16,530 bases of DNA from CAZLNO01 sp964561005 (GTDB lineage: Bacteria > Pseudomonadota > Alphaproteobacteria > Kiloniellales > Rhodovibrionaceae), in the NCBI GenBank assembly GCA_964561005.1, contig CAZLNO010000093.1:1-16530 (forward strand), given 5' to 3'. The notes beneath the pieces are model-generated. The model searched no databases and had not been told where the DNA came from. It worked only from the letters and a program-made list of their open reading frames with translations. Shown here piece after piece: positions 1 through 7,312 of this stretch. The first letter of the stretch is position 1. Each line of letters opens with the position of its first letter. The translations under genes were made by a program, and so were the position numbers.

Positions 1-1247
1 ATCGCGCGAACCTTGGGCGCGCCGGAGACCGTACCCGCCGGAAAGCCCGCCATCAGCGCGTCCATGGCGTCGAAGCGCGGGTCGATGCGGCCCTCGACGT
101 TGGAGACGATGTGCATGACGTGGCTGTAGTTCTCGATGACCATCTGCTCGGTCACCGTAACCGTGCCGATTTCGGCGACGCGTCCCACGTCGTTGCGGCC
201 CAGGTCGAGCAGCATGAGGTGCTCGGCCAGTTCCTTGGGGTCGGACAGCAGATCCTCGGCCAGCGCCTTGTCCTCCGCCGGGGTGGCGCCGCGCTTGCGG
301 GTGCCGGCGATGGGCCGCACGGTGACCGTGGTGTCACGCAGTCGGACCAGGATCTCCGGGCTGGAGCCGGTGATGGCGAAGTCCTCGAACTGGCCGAAGA
401 ACAGGAAGGGCGAGGGGTTCAGCCGGCGCAGCGCGCGGTAGAGCGCAAAGGGCGGCAGGCGGAAGGGGAGGCTGAAGCGCTGCGACAGCACCACCTGGAA
501 GATGTCGCCGGCGTAGATGTACTCCTTGCCGCGCTCGACCATCTGGTGGAAGGCCGCGCGGGACATGTTGGATTCCGGTTCCGCCGCGGTCTCTTCCGGC
601 GCCACCTGCTCGCGGCGATAGGGCAGCGAGCGCTCGAAGTCCCGCACGGTGTCGGCCAGGCGCTCGCCGGCCAGCGCCCAGGCCCGCTCGGCGCTTAGCC
701 CCTCGGCCGGGAACACCGGGGTGAAGACGGTGACCTGGTCCTCCAGGCGGTCGAACACGGCGGTGATCGTCGGGCGCACGAAGATCGCGTCGGGCACCCC
801 CAGCACGTCCGGGTTGCCGTCCGGAATGCGCTCGACCAGACGCACCGTGTCATAGCCCATGTAGCCGATCAGCGAACTGGCCATGGGCGGCGTGCCGGGA
901 GGCAACTCGATGCGCGACTCCGCGCGCAGCGCCCGCAGGGTATCCAGGGGATGGCCGCTCAGTGGCTCGAACCGATCGCCGCCGCTCAAAGCCTGGCGAT
1001 TGATCTCCGCCCGGTCGCGACGGCAGCGCCAGATCACGTCGGGCTTCATGGCGATGAAGGAATAGCGGCCGATCCGCGCGCCGCCCTCCACGGATTCGAA
1101 CAGGAAGGCGTTGGGCTGATTGTCGGCCAGCTTCAGGAACGCCGAGACCGGAGTCTCCAGGTCGGCCACCAGGGAGGTGGAGACCACCTGGGCCTGGCCG
1201 GCGCGATAGCGCGCCGCGAAGGTGTCGAAGTCGACGGAGAGGATCAT
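1..1247 (-). CDS. trpE: Anthranilate synthase component I (partial, C-terminus outside window)
   Basis: This is the large subunit of anthranilate synthase, which converts chorismate to anthranilate in the first committed step of tryptophan synthesis, using ammonia from a TrpG glutaminase partner. I translated the minus strand from the ATG at 1247 and read 415 codons without a stop; the family is about 500 residues, so the last fifth lies beyond position 1. Visible landmarks are LFES at residues 49-52, matching the LLES tryptophan-feedback element; GYMGYD at 128-133; ITGSSPE at 292-298; PIAGTRKRG at 312-320; DLGRND at 348-353; and GTVSGAPKVRA at 405-415. These chorismate-binding signatures make the assignment firm. 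The N-terminal region (VSTSLVADLETPVSAFLKL) supports this start. It lies 22 bases after ppiD on the same strand with only a weak Shine-Dalgarno, so co-transcription with ppiD and perhaps translational coupling are likely. Confidence 0.97.
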   Translation of the reverse strand, partial: MILSVDFDTFAARYRAGQAQVVSTSLVADLETPVSAFLKLADNQPNAFLFESVEGGARIGRYSFIAMKPDVIWRCRRDRAEINRQALSGGDRFEPLSGHPLDTLRALRAESRIELPPGTPPMASSLIGYMGYDTVRLVERIPDGNPDVLGVPDAIFVRPTITAVFDRLEDQVTVFTPVFPAEGLSAERAWALAGERLADTVRDFERSLPYRREQVAPEETAAEPESNMSRAAFHQMVERGKEYIYAGDIFQVVLSQRFSLPFRLPPFALYRALRRLNPSPFLFFGQFEDFAITGSSPEILVRLRDTTVTVRPIAGTRKRGATPAEDKALAEDLLSDPKELAEHLMLLDLGRNDVGRVAEIGTVTVTEQMVIENYSHVMHIVSNVEGRIDPRFDAMDALMAGFPAGTVSGAPKVRA

Positions 1248-1269
1248 CGCCTGTCGTGCGGCCCGGCCG

Positions 1270-3156
1270 CTACTGGAACTGGTTGAGGACTTCGTTCATC
1301 CGCGTCTGGTTCACGCGGACGTCGTGCCGCGCCCGCAGCGCGTCGACGAACTGCGCCAGGACGTCGCTGCGCACCGCCCCGCGAAGCTGCGTCTTCAACT
1401 GGTTGAACTGCGTTTCCCGCTCCGCGGGATCGGCAACCTTGATCTCGGCGAGCTGTGCGACGGCGACCCCGCTCTCTGTCGTCGCCGTCACGACACCGTC
1501 CGGTTCGACATCGAAAAGGGCGCCGGCGATCGCCTGGCCGGCGGGGCTGGCCTGTCGGTTCTGCTCGCGGCCGAGCGGCTCGGTCCTTTCGACGAAGAGG
1601 TTGTGCGCGTCGGCCACCTCTTCGAGTGGCATGCCGTCCTCGACGGCCTTGCGGATCTCCTGCGCAAGCTCGCGCGCCCGCTCTCGCCGTGCGTCGGCCA
1701 GATACTGCCGGCGCACCTCCTCGCGCACCGCCTCGAAGGGGCGGCGCTGCGGCGGGGTCACGCTGTCCACGCGCAGCACGTAGTAGCCGCCGGCTCCGGT
1801 CTCCTCCAGAAGGCTCTGCTGGCCTTCCGGCGTCTCGAAGGCGACCGAGAGAAAGTCGTCGTCCTCCGGCAGGTTCTCGACCGGCTCGCCCTCCGGCCCG
1901 CGGCCTTGGCGGTCCACGGCGGGGATGTGGCGGGTCTTCAGTCCGAGCGCGTTGGCGGCCTCTTCCACGCTCGCGCCCGCGGCCAGCTCGTCGTCCAGGG
2001 CGTTGGCCAGCGAAACCAGGCTGTCGACGGCGCGTTCCTTGGCCAGCTCCTTGCGCAGCTCGTCCTTGACGGCCTCGAACGGCGTGGTCTCGGGCGGCAC
2101 CACCTCGCTCACCGTCAGGACGTGCCAGCCCAGTGTCGTCTCCACGGGCTCGCTGATCGCGCCCTTCTCCAGCGCGAAGGCCGCGTCGCTCAGGGCCGGC
2201 AGCAAGTCCTTCCGCCTGTTCAGGCCCAGGTCCACGGCATCGTGGCCGGTCAGCTCCTGCGCGACATCCTGCAGCGATTCGCCCGCCCGGAGCTTTTCCA
2301 CGGCGGTGCGCGCCGTCGCCTCGTCGTCCAGCAGGATCTGCCGGACATGGCGGCGCTCCGGCTTGTGGTACTCGTCGCGGCGCTTCTCGTAGGCGCTGCG
2401 CAGCCCCTCCTCCGGGATCCGCACCTCGTCCACCATCTGGTCCGGGGTCAGGCGGATCACCGTCAGTTCCCGGTAGGCCGGCGCCATGAAGGCGTCGCCG
2501 TTCTCCTCGTAGTAGCCGCGCAGATCCTCGCCCGTCGGGTCGGCGACCTCGAAGCGCTCGTCCTCAATCAGGACGTAGTCCGCGGCACGCTTTTCCGTCC
2601 GGTGGCGGAACATCATCTTGGTCAGCACCTCGGGCACGACCACGCCGCCCGTGGCGGCATCCACCAGATAGCGGCGGGTGATGTCGGTGCGAACCAGGTT
2701 GACATAGTCCTGCTCGGTCATCCCGCTCATCCGCAGGGTTTGCTGGAAGCGCGCGCGGTCGAACTGCCCCTGGCTGTCGCGGAAGGCCTTCTGCTTGCTG
2801 ATCTCCTGGATGATCTGCTCGTCGCTCACCACGACGCCCATGGACCGCGCCTGCGCCTCGAACAGTTCCTGGGTGACGATCTGCTGGAGTATCTGGTCGA
2901 CCAGTCCGATCTGCCGGGCGGTGGCGATGTCCAGATTGCCGCCGAAGCGCTGCCGCGCCTGGTCGAAGCGCTGCTGGAACGCGCGTGCGAAAGTGTTGGA
3001 GTCCATCGCGCGGTCGCCCACCTCGATGACGGTCTGCCCGCCCGCGCCGCCGCGGAAGATGTCGCCGATGCCCCAAAGCGCGAAGCTCGCGATGAGGAGC
3101 GAGAAGAGAACGACCGTGCCCCACTTGGTGACGGTCCGGCGGAGGGGAGTGGCCAT
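1270..3156 (-). CDS. ppiD: Periplasmic peptidyl-prolyl cis-trans isomerase/chaperone, PpiD (SurA-like) family
   Basis: This 628-residue protein is of the PpiD type: an inner-membrane-anchored periplasmic folding factor acting on secreted and outer-membrane proteins emerging from Sec. It starts with a short basic stretch and one membrane helix (about residues 12-31), followed by a SurA-N-like helical chaperone region (about 40-190) and a parvulin domain (about 270-352) with the recognisable end ISEPVETTLGWHVLTV. After that come two diverged copies of the parvulin C-terminal half plus linker: PP...PFEAV occurs at 354-363 and 468-477, and the G-x-x-(V/L)-E-E motif at 394 and 508, both 114 residues apart. 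Length fits PpiD (about 620). Isomerase activity is uncertain, because parvulin domains in PpiD are often inactive. The ATG at 3156 is chosen because the membrane anchor follows directly; the upstream Shine-Dalgarno is weak. It heads a minus-strand unit with trpE, an arrangement common in Alphaproteobacteria. Confidence 0.92.
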   Translation of the reverse strand: MATPLRRTVTKWGTVVLFSLLIASFALWGIGDIFRGGAGGQTVIEVGDRAMDSNTFARAFQQRFDQARQRFGGNLDIATARQIGLVDQILQQIVTQELFEAQARSMGVVVSDEQIIQEISKQKAFRDSQGQFDRARFQQTLRMSGMTEQDYVNLVRTDITRRYLVDAATGGVVVPEVLTKMMFRHRTEKRAADYVLIEDERFEVADPTGEDLRGYYEENGDAFMAPAYRELTVIRLTPDQMVDEVRIPEEGLRSAYEKRRDEYHKPERRHVRQILLDDEATARTAVEKLRAGESLQDVAQELTGHDAVDLGLNRRKDLLPALSDAAFALEKGAISEPVETTLGWHVLTVSEVVPPETTPFEAVKDELRKELAKERAVDSLVSLANALDDELAAGASVEEAANALGLKTRHIPAVDRQGRGPEGEPVENLPEDDDFLSVAFETPEGQQSLLEETGAGGYYVLRVDSVTPPQRRPFEAVREEVRRQYLADARRERARELAQEIRKAVEDGMPLEEVADAHNLFVERTEPLGREQNRQASPAGQAIAGALFDVEPDGVVTATTESGVAVAQLAEIKVADPAERETQFNQLKTQLRGAVRSDVLAQFVDALRARHDVRVNQTRMNEVLNQFQ

Positions 3157-3252
3157 GGCGTTGCTGGGCTCTTTCGCTGATCGCAGATTCGGGTCGACCG
3201 GGATCCGGTCCGGGGACCGGCACGATGTAGCCGCCGGGCGGCGGGCTGGCGC

Positions 3253-3281
3253 ATATTAGAAATGACGGGCCCCGCGGGCAA
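3253..3281 (-). promoter_or_regulatory. Candidate sigma-70 promoter for ppiD-trpE
   Basis: On the minus strand, TTGCCC (3281-3276) is followed after 17 bases by TAATAT (3258-3253). Each hexamer matches four of six bases of the housekeeping consensus, and the spacing is ideal. Transcription would start near 3246, giving a leader of about 90 bases before the ppiD ATG at 3156. The AT-rich -10 stands out in a very GC-rich neighbourhood. This is read by eye, with no experimental support. Confidence 0.4.
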
Positions 3282-3308
3282 CACGTGCGCGCACATTCCC
3301 GCCCCTGG

Positions 3309-3325
3309 CGAGCGGTCGCCGCTCG
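3309..3325. promoter_or_regulatory. Perfect palindrome in the tpiA leader
   Basis: CGAGCGG and CCGCTCG form a perfect 7-base inverted repeat separated by TCG, about 48 bases before the tpiA start. It could be an operator or an mRNA hairpin in the 5' leader. GTGCTAGGAA just downstream is a weak extended -10-like sequence for a plus-strand promoter. The remainder of the 216-base divergent gap (3157-3372) holds the ppiD promoter candidate and nothing else I recognise. Confidence 0.35.
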
Positions 3326-3372
3326 TGCTAGGAAACTCCGGCCACCTGCCACGGGACCGGGGAGAGCGGAGG

Positions 3373-4125
3373 GTGTCGCGCAAGCTGATCGCCGGAAACT
3401 GGAAGATGAACGGGCTGCGGGCCGAGGCGGTGAAGCTCGCGGGCGCGGTCGCTGCCGGGGCGAGCCCGGAGTCGGCTGCGTGCGACTGGCTCGTCTGCCC
3501 GCCCTTCACCTTGATCGCCCCGGTCGCCGAGGCGCTGCGCGACAGCGGCGTGGCGCTGGGCGGGCAGGACTGCCACACGCAACCAAAGGGGGCGCATACC
3601 GGCGACATCGCCGCGCCGATGCTCGCGGATCTCGGCTGCGCCTACGTCATCGTCGGCCACTCCGAGCGCCGGCACGACCACGGCGAGGACAGCACCCTGG
3701 TGCGTGCCAAGGCGGAGGCGGCATTGGATGCTGGCTTGACGCCGATCATCTGTATCGGGGAAACCGAGGACGAGCGAATGGCCGGCAAGGCGCTCGGAGT
3801 CCTGGAGGACCAGCTCGCGGGATCCTTGCCGGATGCCGCGTCGGCGGGCGATTTCGTGGTGGCCTACGAGCCGGTCTGGGCGATCGGCAGCGGCAGGACC
3901 GCCACACCGGACGACGTCGCGGCGGCCCACGACCACATCCGCGGGCTGCTGCGCCAGCGCGAACCGGCGACAGGGGAGGCGGTGCGCATCCTCTACGGCG
4001 GCTCGGTGAAGCCGGCGAATGCCGGCGACCTGCTGGCGGTGCCCAACGTCGACGGGGCGCTGGTCGGCGGCGCCAGCCTGGATGCCGAGGCCTTCCTGGC
4101 CATCGGGCGGGCCTGCCCAAGCTAG
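3373..4125 (+). CDS. tpiA: Triosephosphate isomerase
   Basis: This enzyme interconverts dihydroxyacetone phosphate and glyceraldehyde 3-phosphate in the cytoplasm (glycolysis/gluconeogenesis). The 250-residue product matches the family's usual length. Catalytic residues are all present: Asn9 and Lys11 in GNWKMNG, His96 in VGHSERR, and Glu166 in AYEPVWAIG, followed by the phosphate-gripping loop and YGGSVKP. I chose the GTG at 3373 over the upstream ATG at 3262. The GTG has a strong Shine-Dalgarno (GGAG/GGAGG within 3360-3372), and the protein then begins SRKLIAGNWKMNG as expected, whereas the extra 37 residues of the longer reading look non-coding. It is divergent from ppiD and is followed 149 bases later by secG, the usual tpiA-secG pair. 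Confidence 0.96.
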   Translation: MSRKLIAGNWKMNGLRAEAVKLAGAVAAGASPESAACDWLVCPPFTLIAPVAEALRDSGVALGGQDCHTQPKGAHTGDIAAPMLADLGCAYVIVGHSERRHDHGEDSTLVRAKAEAALDAGLTPIICIGETEDERMAGKALGVLEDQLAGSLPDAASAGDFVVAYEPVWAIGSGRTATPDDVAAAHDHIRGLLRQREPATGEAVRILYGGSVKPANAGDLLAVPNVDGALVGGASLDAEAFLAIGRACPS

Positions 4126-4143
4126 GATCGCTCCGCGCGATCC
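4125..4143 (+). terminator. Stem-loop at the tpiA stop codon
   Basis: GGATCGC and GCGATCC pair perfectly over 7 bases around the loop TCCGC; the first G is the last base of the tpiA TAG stop. No U-run follows, so this is not a classical intrinsic terminator. It may be an mRNA 3'-end stabiliser or processing site between tpiA and secG. The rest of the gap up to 4274 shows no gene. Confidence 0.3.
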
Positions 4144-4274
4144 GCGGTCGCGACGGACCCCTGGAAAATCGCCGCCCGAGGCATTACAAACCGGGCGGAA
4201 CACGACACACGCCGCGGGGCGATGCCGGGAAGGCGCCGGCGCCCCGCGCATCAGCTTTGGAAACAGCGGGCATC

Positions 4275-4661
4275 ATGACCACGGTCCTTCTCGTCATCCA
4301 CCTGTTGATCGCGATCGCCCTGGTGATCACCGTCCTTCTGCAGCCGAGCGAGGGCGGCGGCCTGGGAATCGGCGGCGGCGGCGGCGGCGGCGGTGGCGGC
4401 CTCGGCGGCTTTCTCTCCGGGCGCGGCACCGCCAACCTGCTGACCCGCACGACGGCCGTCCTCGCCGCCACGTTCATGGCGACTTCGATCGCGTTGACCA
4501 TCTTCGCCGGGGGCGGCGCCGAGCGCTCGATCCTGGACGAGATCCCCGAGCAGACGGCGCCCGCGGCGCCTGGCACCGAGGCGCCGGCCGCCGACACCGG
4601 TCCCGCCGCCAACGGCGGCGCGGAGGAGGGTGGCCAGCAGCCGGAAGTGCCGGTTCAGTAG
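4275..4661 (+). CDS. secG: Protein translocase subunit SecG
   Basis: SecG is the small third subunit of the SecYEG inner-membrane translocon and stimulates SecA-driven export. The 128-residue product has two membrane helices, about residues 3-23 and 58-79, joined by the family's glycine-rich cytoplasmic loop with QPSEGGGLG and SGRGTANLLTRTTA, which are the diagnostic SecG signatures. The ATG at 4275 places the first helix right at the N-terminus; the same frame is open further upstream but looks non-coding. The C-terminal tail (about 82-128) is low-complexity Ala/Pro/Gly/Glu, as often seen in alphaproteobacterial SecG. Residues 33-42 are ten consecutive glycines. Its position behind tpiA is the standard context. 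Confidence 0.95.
   Translation: MTTVLLVIHLLIAIALVITVLLQPSEGGGLGIGGGGGGGGGGLGGFLSGRGTANLLTRTTAVLAATFMATSIALTIFAGGGAERSILDEIPEQTAPAAPGTEAPAADTGPAANGGAEEGGQQPEVPVQ
4371..4400 (+). repeat. (GGC) trinucleotide tract in secG
   Basis: Seven perfect GGC units followed by GGT and two more GGC encode ten glycines in the SecG cytoplasmic loop. Unit changes would stay in frame, so the tract could vary in length between strains without inactivating the gene. Confidence 0.85.
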
Positions 4662-4745
4662 AGCCGACCGCACGACCCGCGCGCCGCCGCCGGCACCTTC
4701 TCGCGGCCGGCGCCGGAGGGCCGTGCGCCGCGCCGGACTCGACGC

Positions 4746-4786
4746 TTGCCCGCATGATGGCTTGTCCGCATAGTTGCGCTCCATGA
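4746..4786 (+). promoter_or_regulatory. Possible pyrG start region: promoter-like hexamers and overlapping mini-ORF
   Basis: TTGCCC (4746-4751), 17 bases, then CATAGT (4769-4774) would put a transcription start at about 4780-4783, directly at the pyrG ATG. A ten-codon frame from ATG 4754 (MMACPHSCAP) stops at TGA 4784-4786, overlapping that ATG as ATGA. There is no convincing Shine-Dalgarno for either. The remaining part of the secG-pyrG gap has a GC-only stem (4688-4694 with 4706-4712). All of this is weak, sequence-only evidence. Confidence 0.2.
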
Positions 4787-6411
4787 CCCGATTCATCTTC
4801 ATCACCGGAGGCGTGGTGTCCTCGCTCGGCAAGGGGCTCGGCGCCGCGGCGCTGGGCGCCTTGCTGCAGGCGCGCGGCTACAAGGTGCGCCTGCGCAAGC
4901 TGGACCCCTATCTGAACGTCGATCCGGGCACGATGAGCCCCTATCAGCACGGCGAGGTCTATGTCACCGACGACGGGGCGGAGACCGATCTGGACCTGGG
5001 CCACTACGAGCGCTTCACCGGCGTGCCGTCACGCGCCAGCGACAACGTCACCACCGGCCAGATCTACTGGAAGGTGCTGGCGCGCGAGCGCCGCGGCGAC
5101 TACCTCGGCGCCACCGTGCAGGTGATTCCGCACGTCACCGACGCCATCAAGGAGTTCATTCGCGCCGACCTGAACGACGAGGACTTCGTCATCTGCGAGA
5201 TCGGCGGCACGGTGGGCGACATCGAAGGGTTGCCCTTCCTGGAGGCGATCCGCCAACTCGGCAACGAGCTGGGGCGCGAGCGCAGCCTGTTCATCCATCT
5301 GACGCTGGTGCCCTACATCGCCTCCGCCGGGGAGCTGAAGACCAAGCCGACGCAGCACTCCGTGAAGGAACTGCTGGGCGTAGGCATCCAGCCGGACATG
5401 GTGGTGTGCCGCGCCGAGCGGCCGATCGGCCGCGACTCGCGCCGGAAGATCGCGCTGTTCTGCAACATCCGCGAGCAGGCGGTCATCCAGGCCCTGGACG
5501 TCGACAGCATCTACTCGGTGCCGCGCAGCTATCACGAGGAAGGGCTGGACGACGAGGTCTGCCGCCACTTCGACCTCGACGAGGCGCCGCCGCCGAACCT
5601 GAAGACCTGGGACCGGGTCACGCAGCGCGTGCGCCATCCCGACGGCGAGGTCACCATCGGCGTCGTCGGCAAGTACACCAGCCTGCTGGACAGCTACAAG
5701 TCGCTGGCCGAGGCGCTGACCCACGGCGGCATCGCGAACAACGTGCGCGTCCACGTCAAGTGGCTGGACGCCGAGATCTTCGAGCGCGACGACGCCGCGC
5801 AGTATCTGGAGGACGTGCACGGCATCCTGGTGCCGGGCGGCTTCGGCGAGCGCGGCGCGGAGGGCAAGATCGCCGCCGCTCGCTTCGCGCGGCTGCGCCG
5901 GGTGCCTTACCTCGGCATCTGTTTCGGCATGCAGATGGCCGTGATCGAGGCGGCGCGGAACCTGGCCGGCCTGCTCGGCGCCGGCTCCACGGAGTTCGGC
6001 CCCTGCGAGGACCCGGTCGTGGGCCTGTTGACGGAATGGCTGCGCGGCGATCAGGTGGAGCGGCGCGACAGCGCCTCGGAGAAGGGCGGGACGATGCGCC
6101 TCGGTGCCTATCCGGCGCTGCTGCTGCCGCGCAGCCGGGTGGCGGAGGTCTACGGCGCCCCGGAGATCAGCGAGCGCCACCGCCACCGCTACGAGGTGAA
6201 CGTCAACTACCGCAAGGTGCTGGAGGAGGCGGGGCTGACATTCTCCGGCATGTCGCCCGACGGCGAACTGCCCGAGATCATCGAATACTCGGACCATCCC
6301 TGGTTCATCGGCGTGCAGTTCCATCCCGAGCTGAAGTCGAAGCCCTTCGACCCGCATCCGCTGTTCACCTCCTTCATCGAAGCGGCGGTGGAACAGTCGC
6401 GCCTGATGTAG
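4783..6411 (+). CDS. pyrG: CTP synthase (glutamine-hydrolysing)
   Basis: CTP synthase aminates UTP to CTP using ATP and glutamine, the last step of pyrimidine nucleotide synthesis. The 542-residue product has the full two-domain layout. The N-terminal synthetase domain (about 1-267) begins MTRFIFITGGVVSSLGKGLG, the ATP-binding P-loop-like signature, and contains KLDPYLNVDPGTMSP and CEIGGTVGDIEG. The C-terminal glutamine amidotransferase domain (about 288-540) has nucleophile Cys380 in LGICFGMQ, and His514 and Glu516 in VQFHPE. I prefer ATG 4783 to the in-frame TTG 4774 because the protein then starts exactly as in the family. No clear Shine-Dalgarno precedes it. kdsA follows after 18 bases, so the two are probably co-transcribed. 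Confidence 0.98.
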   Translation: MTRFIFITGGVVSSLGKGLGAAALGALLQARGYKVRLRKLDPYLNVDPGTMSPYQHGEVYVTDDGAETDLDLGHYERFTGVPSRASDNVTTGQIYWKVLARERRGDYLGATVQVIPHVTDAIKEFIRADLNDEDFVICEIGGTVGDIEGLPFLEAIRQLGNELGRERSLFIHLTLVPYIASAGELKTKPTQHSVKELLGVGIQPDMVVCRAERPIGRDSRRKIALFCNIREQAVIQALDVDSIYSVPRSYHEEGLDDEVCRHFDLDEAPPPNLKTWDRVTQRVRHPDGEVTIGVVGKYTSLLDSYKSLAEALTHGGIANNVRVHVKWLDAEIFERDDAAQYLEDVHGILVPGGFGERGAEGKIAAARFARLRRVPYLGICFGMQMAVIEAARNLAGLLGAGSTEFGPCEDPVVGLLTEWLRGDQVERRDSASEKGGTMRLGAYPALLLPRSRVAEVYGAPEISERHRHRYEVNVNYRKVLEEAGLTFSGMSPDGELPEIIEYSDHPWFIGVQFHPELKSKPFDPHPLFTSFIEAAVEQSRLM

Positions 6412-6429
6412 GGCGCCGGGAGGCGATGG

Positions 6430-7269
6430 ATGGCCGAAACCCGCCATGTCCGGATCGGCTCCCTGAGCGTGGGCAACGACCTGCCGCTGACCCTGATCGC
6501 GGGCCCCTGCGCTTTGGAGAGCCGCCAGCATGCCTTGGAGACCAGCCAAGCGCTGATGGAGCTCGCCGGCGATCTGGGCATCGGCCTGATCTACAAGAGC
6601 TCCTTCGACAAGGCGAACCGCACCAGCCTCGCCGGCGCGCGGGGCATCGGCATGGATTCCGGGCTCGATATCCTGGTGGAGGTGCGGGAGACGCGCGGCT
6701 GCCCGGTCCTGACCGACGTGCACGAGCCGGCGCAGTGCCCGCCCGCCGCGGAGGCGGTCGACGTGCTGCAGATACCGGCCTTTCTCTGCCGCCAGACGGA
6801 CCTTCTGCTGGCCGCCGGGGCCACGGGGCGTCCGATCAACGTGAAGAAGGGGCAATTCCTGGCACCCTGGGACATGAAGCACGTCGCCGCCAAGGTCGAG
6901 TCCACGGGGAACCGCGACGTGCTGCTGTGCGAGCGCGGCGTGTCTTTCGGCTACAACACCCTGGTCTCCGACATGCGCGGCCTGCCCATCATGGCGCGGG
7001 AGACCGGCTGTCCGGTGGTCTTCGACGCCACGCATTCGGTGCAGCAGCCGGGCGGGCAGGGAACCACCTCCGGCGGGCAGCGCGAGTTCGTGCCGGTGCT
7101 GGCGCGCGCGGCCGTCGCCGTGGGGGTGGCGGCACTGTTTATCGAGACGCATCCGGACCCCGACAGGGCGCCTTCGGACGGACCGAACATGGTGCCGCTG
7201 GCGAGGCTGCGCTCGCTCTTGGAAACCTTGCGCGCCTTCGACGGGATCGCCAAGGCGCGGCCGCTGTGA
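6430..7269 (+). CDS. kdsA: 3-deoxy-8-phosphooctulonate (KDO-8-phosphate) synthase
   Basis: The enzyme condenses phosphoenolpyruvate with arabinose 5-phosphate to KDO-8-phosphate, the precursor of the KDO sugar of the lipopolysaccharide inner core. The 279-residue product covers the whole family, with YKSSFDKANRTS (55-66), LTDVHEP, PAFLCRQTD, INVKKGQF and FDATHS. The active-site segment reads IAGPCALES with Cys27, where the E. coli enzyme has Asn. With His202, Glu239 and Asp250 this matches the metal ligands of the metal-dependent class. The start is ATG 6430, preceded by GGGAGG at 6418-6423; a nearby ATG at 6426 is out of frame. It lies 18 bases after pyrG and before eno, the usual pyrG-kdsA-eno order, which supplies CTP, KDO-8-P and PEP from adjacent genes. 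Confidence 0.96.
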   Translation: MAETRHVRIGSLSVGNDLPLTLIAGPCALESRQHALETSQALMELAGDLGIGLIYKSSFDKANRTSLAGARGIGMDSGLDILVEVRETRGCPVLTDVHEPAQCPPAAEAVDVLQIPAFLCRQTDLLLAAGATGRPINVKKGQFLAPWDMKHVAAKVESTGNRDVLLCERGVSFGYNTLVSDMRGLPIMARETGCPVVFDATHSVQQPGGQGTTSGGQREFVPVLARAAVAVGVAALFIETHPDPDRAPSDGPNMVPLARLRSLLETLRAFDGIAKARPL

Positions 7270-7273
7270 GACC

Positions 7274-7297
7274 TGCGCCATCGGCGCAAGCTGTTTT
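7274..7297 (+). terminator. Stem-loop plus T-run between kdsA and eno (weak terminator/attenuator)
   Basis: TGCGCC (7274-7279) and GGCGCA (7283-7288) pair perfectly around ATC, and TTTT follows at 7294-7297 after five bases. The stem is short and the U-run offset, so read-through into eno is expected. It may dampen transcription or separate kdsA from eno mRNA. It ends just before the eno Shine-Dalgarno. Confidence 0.35.
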
Positions 7298-7312
7298 ATC
7301 GAGGGGGAACTC

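Noticed and set aside
1222..3180. 652-codon plus-strand open frame opposite ppiD
   Set aside because: The minus strand encodes a clear PpiD with membrane anchor and parvulin domain; the plus-strand product is compositionally an antisense shadow.
3262..3372. N-terminal extension of tpiA from ATG 3262
   Set aside because: The extra 37 residues do not resemble the family, and the GTG at 3373 has a strong Shine-Dalgarno and the canonical protein start.
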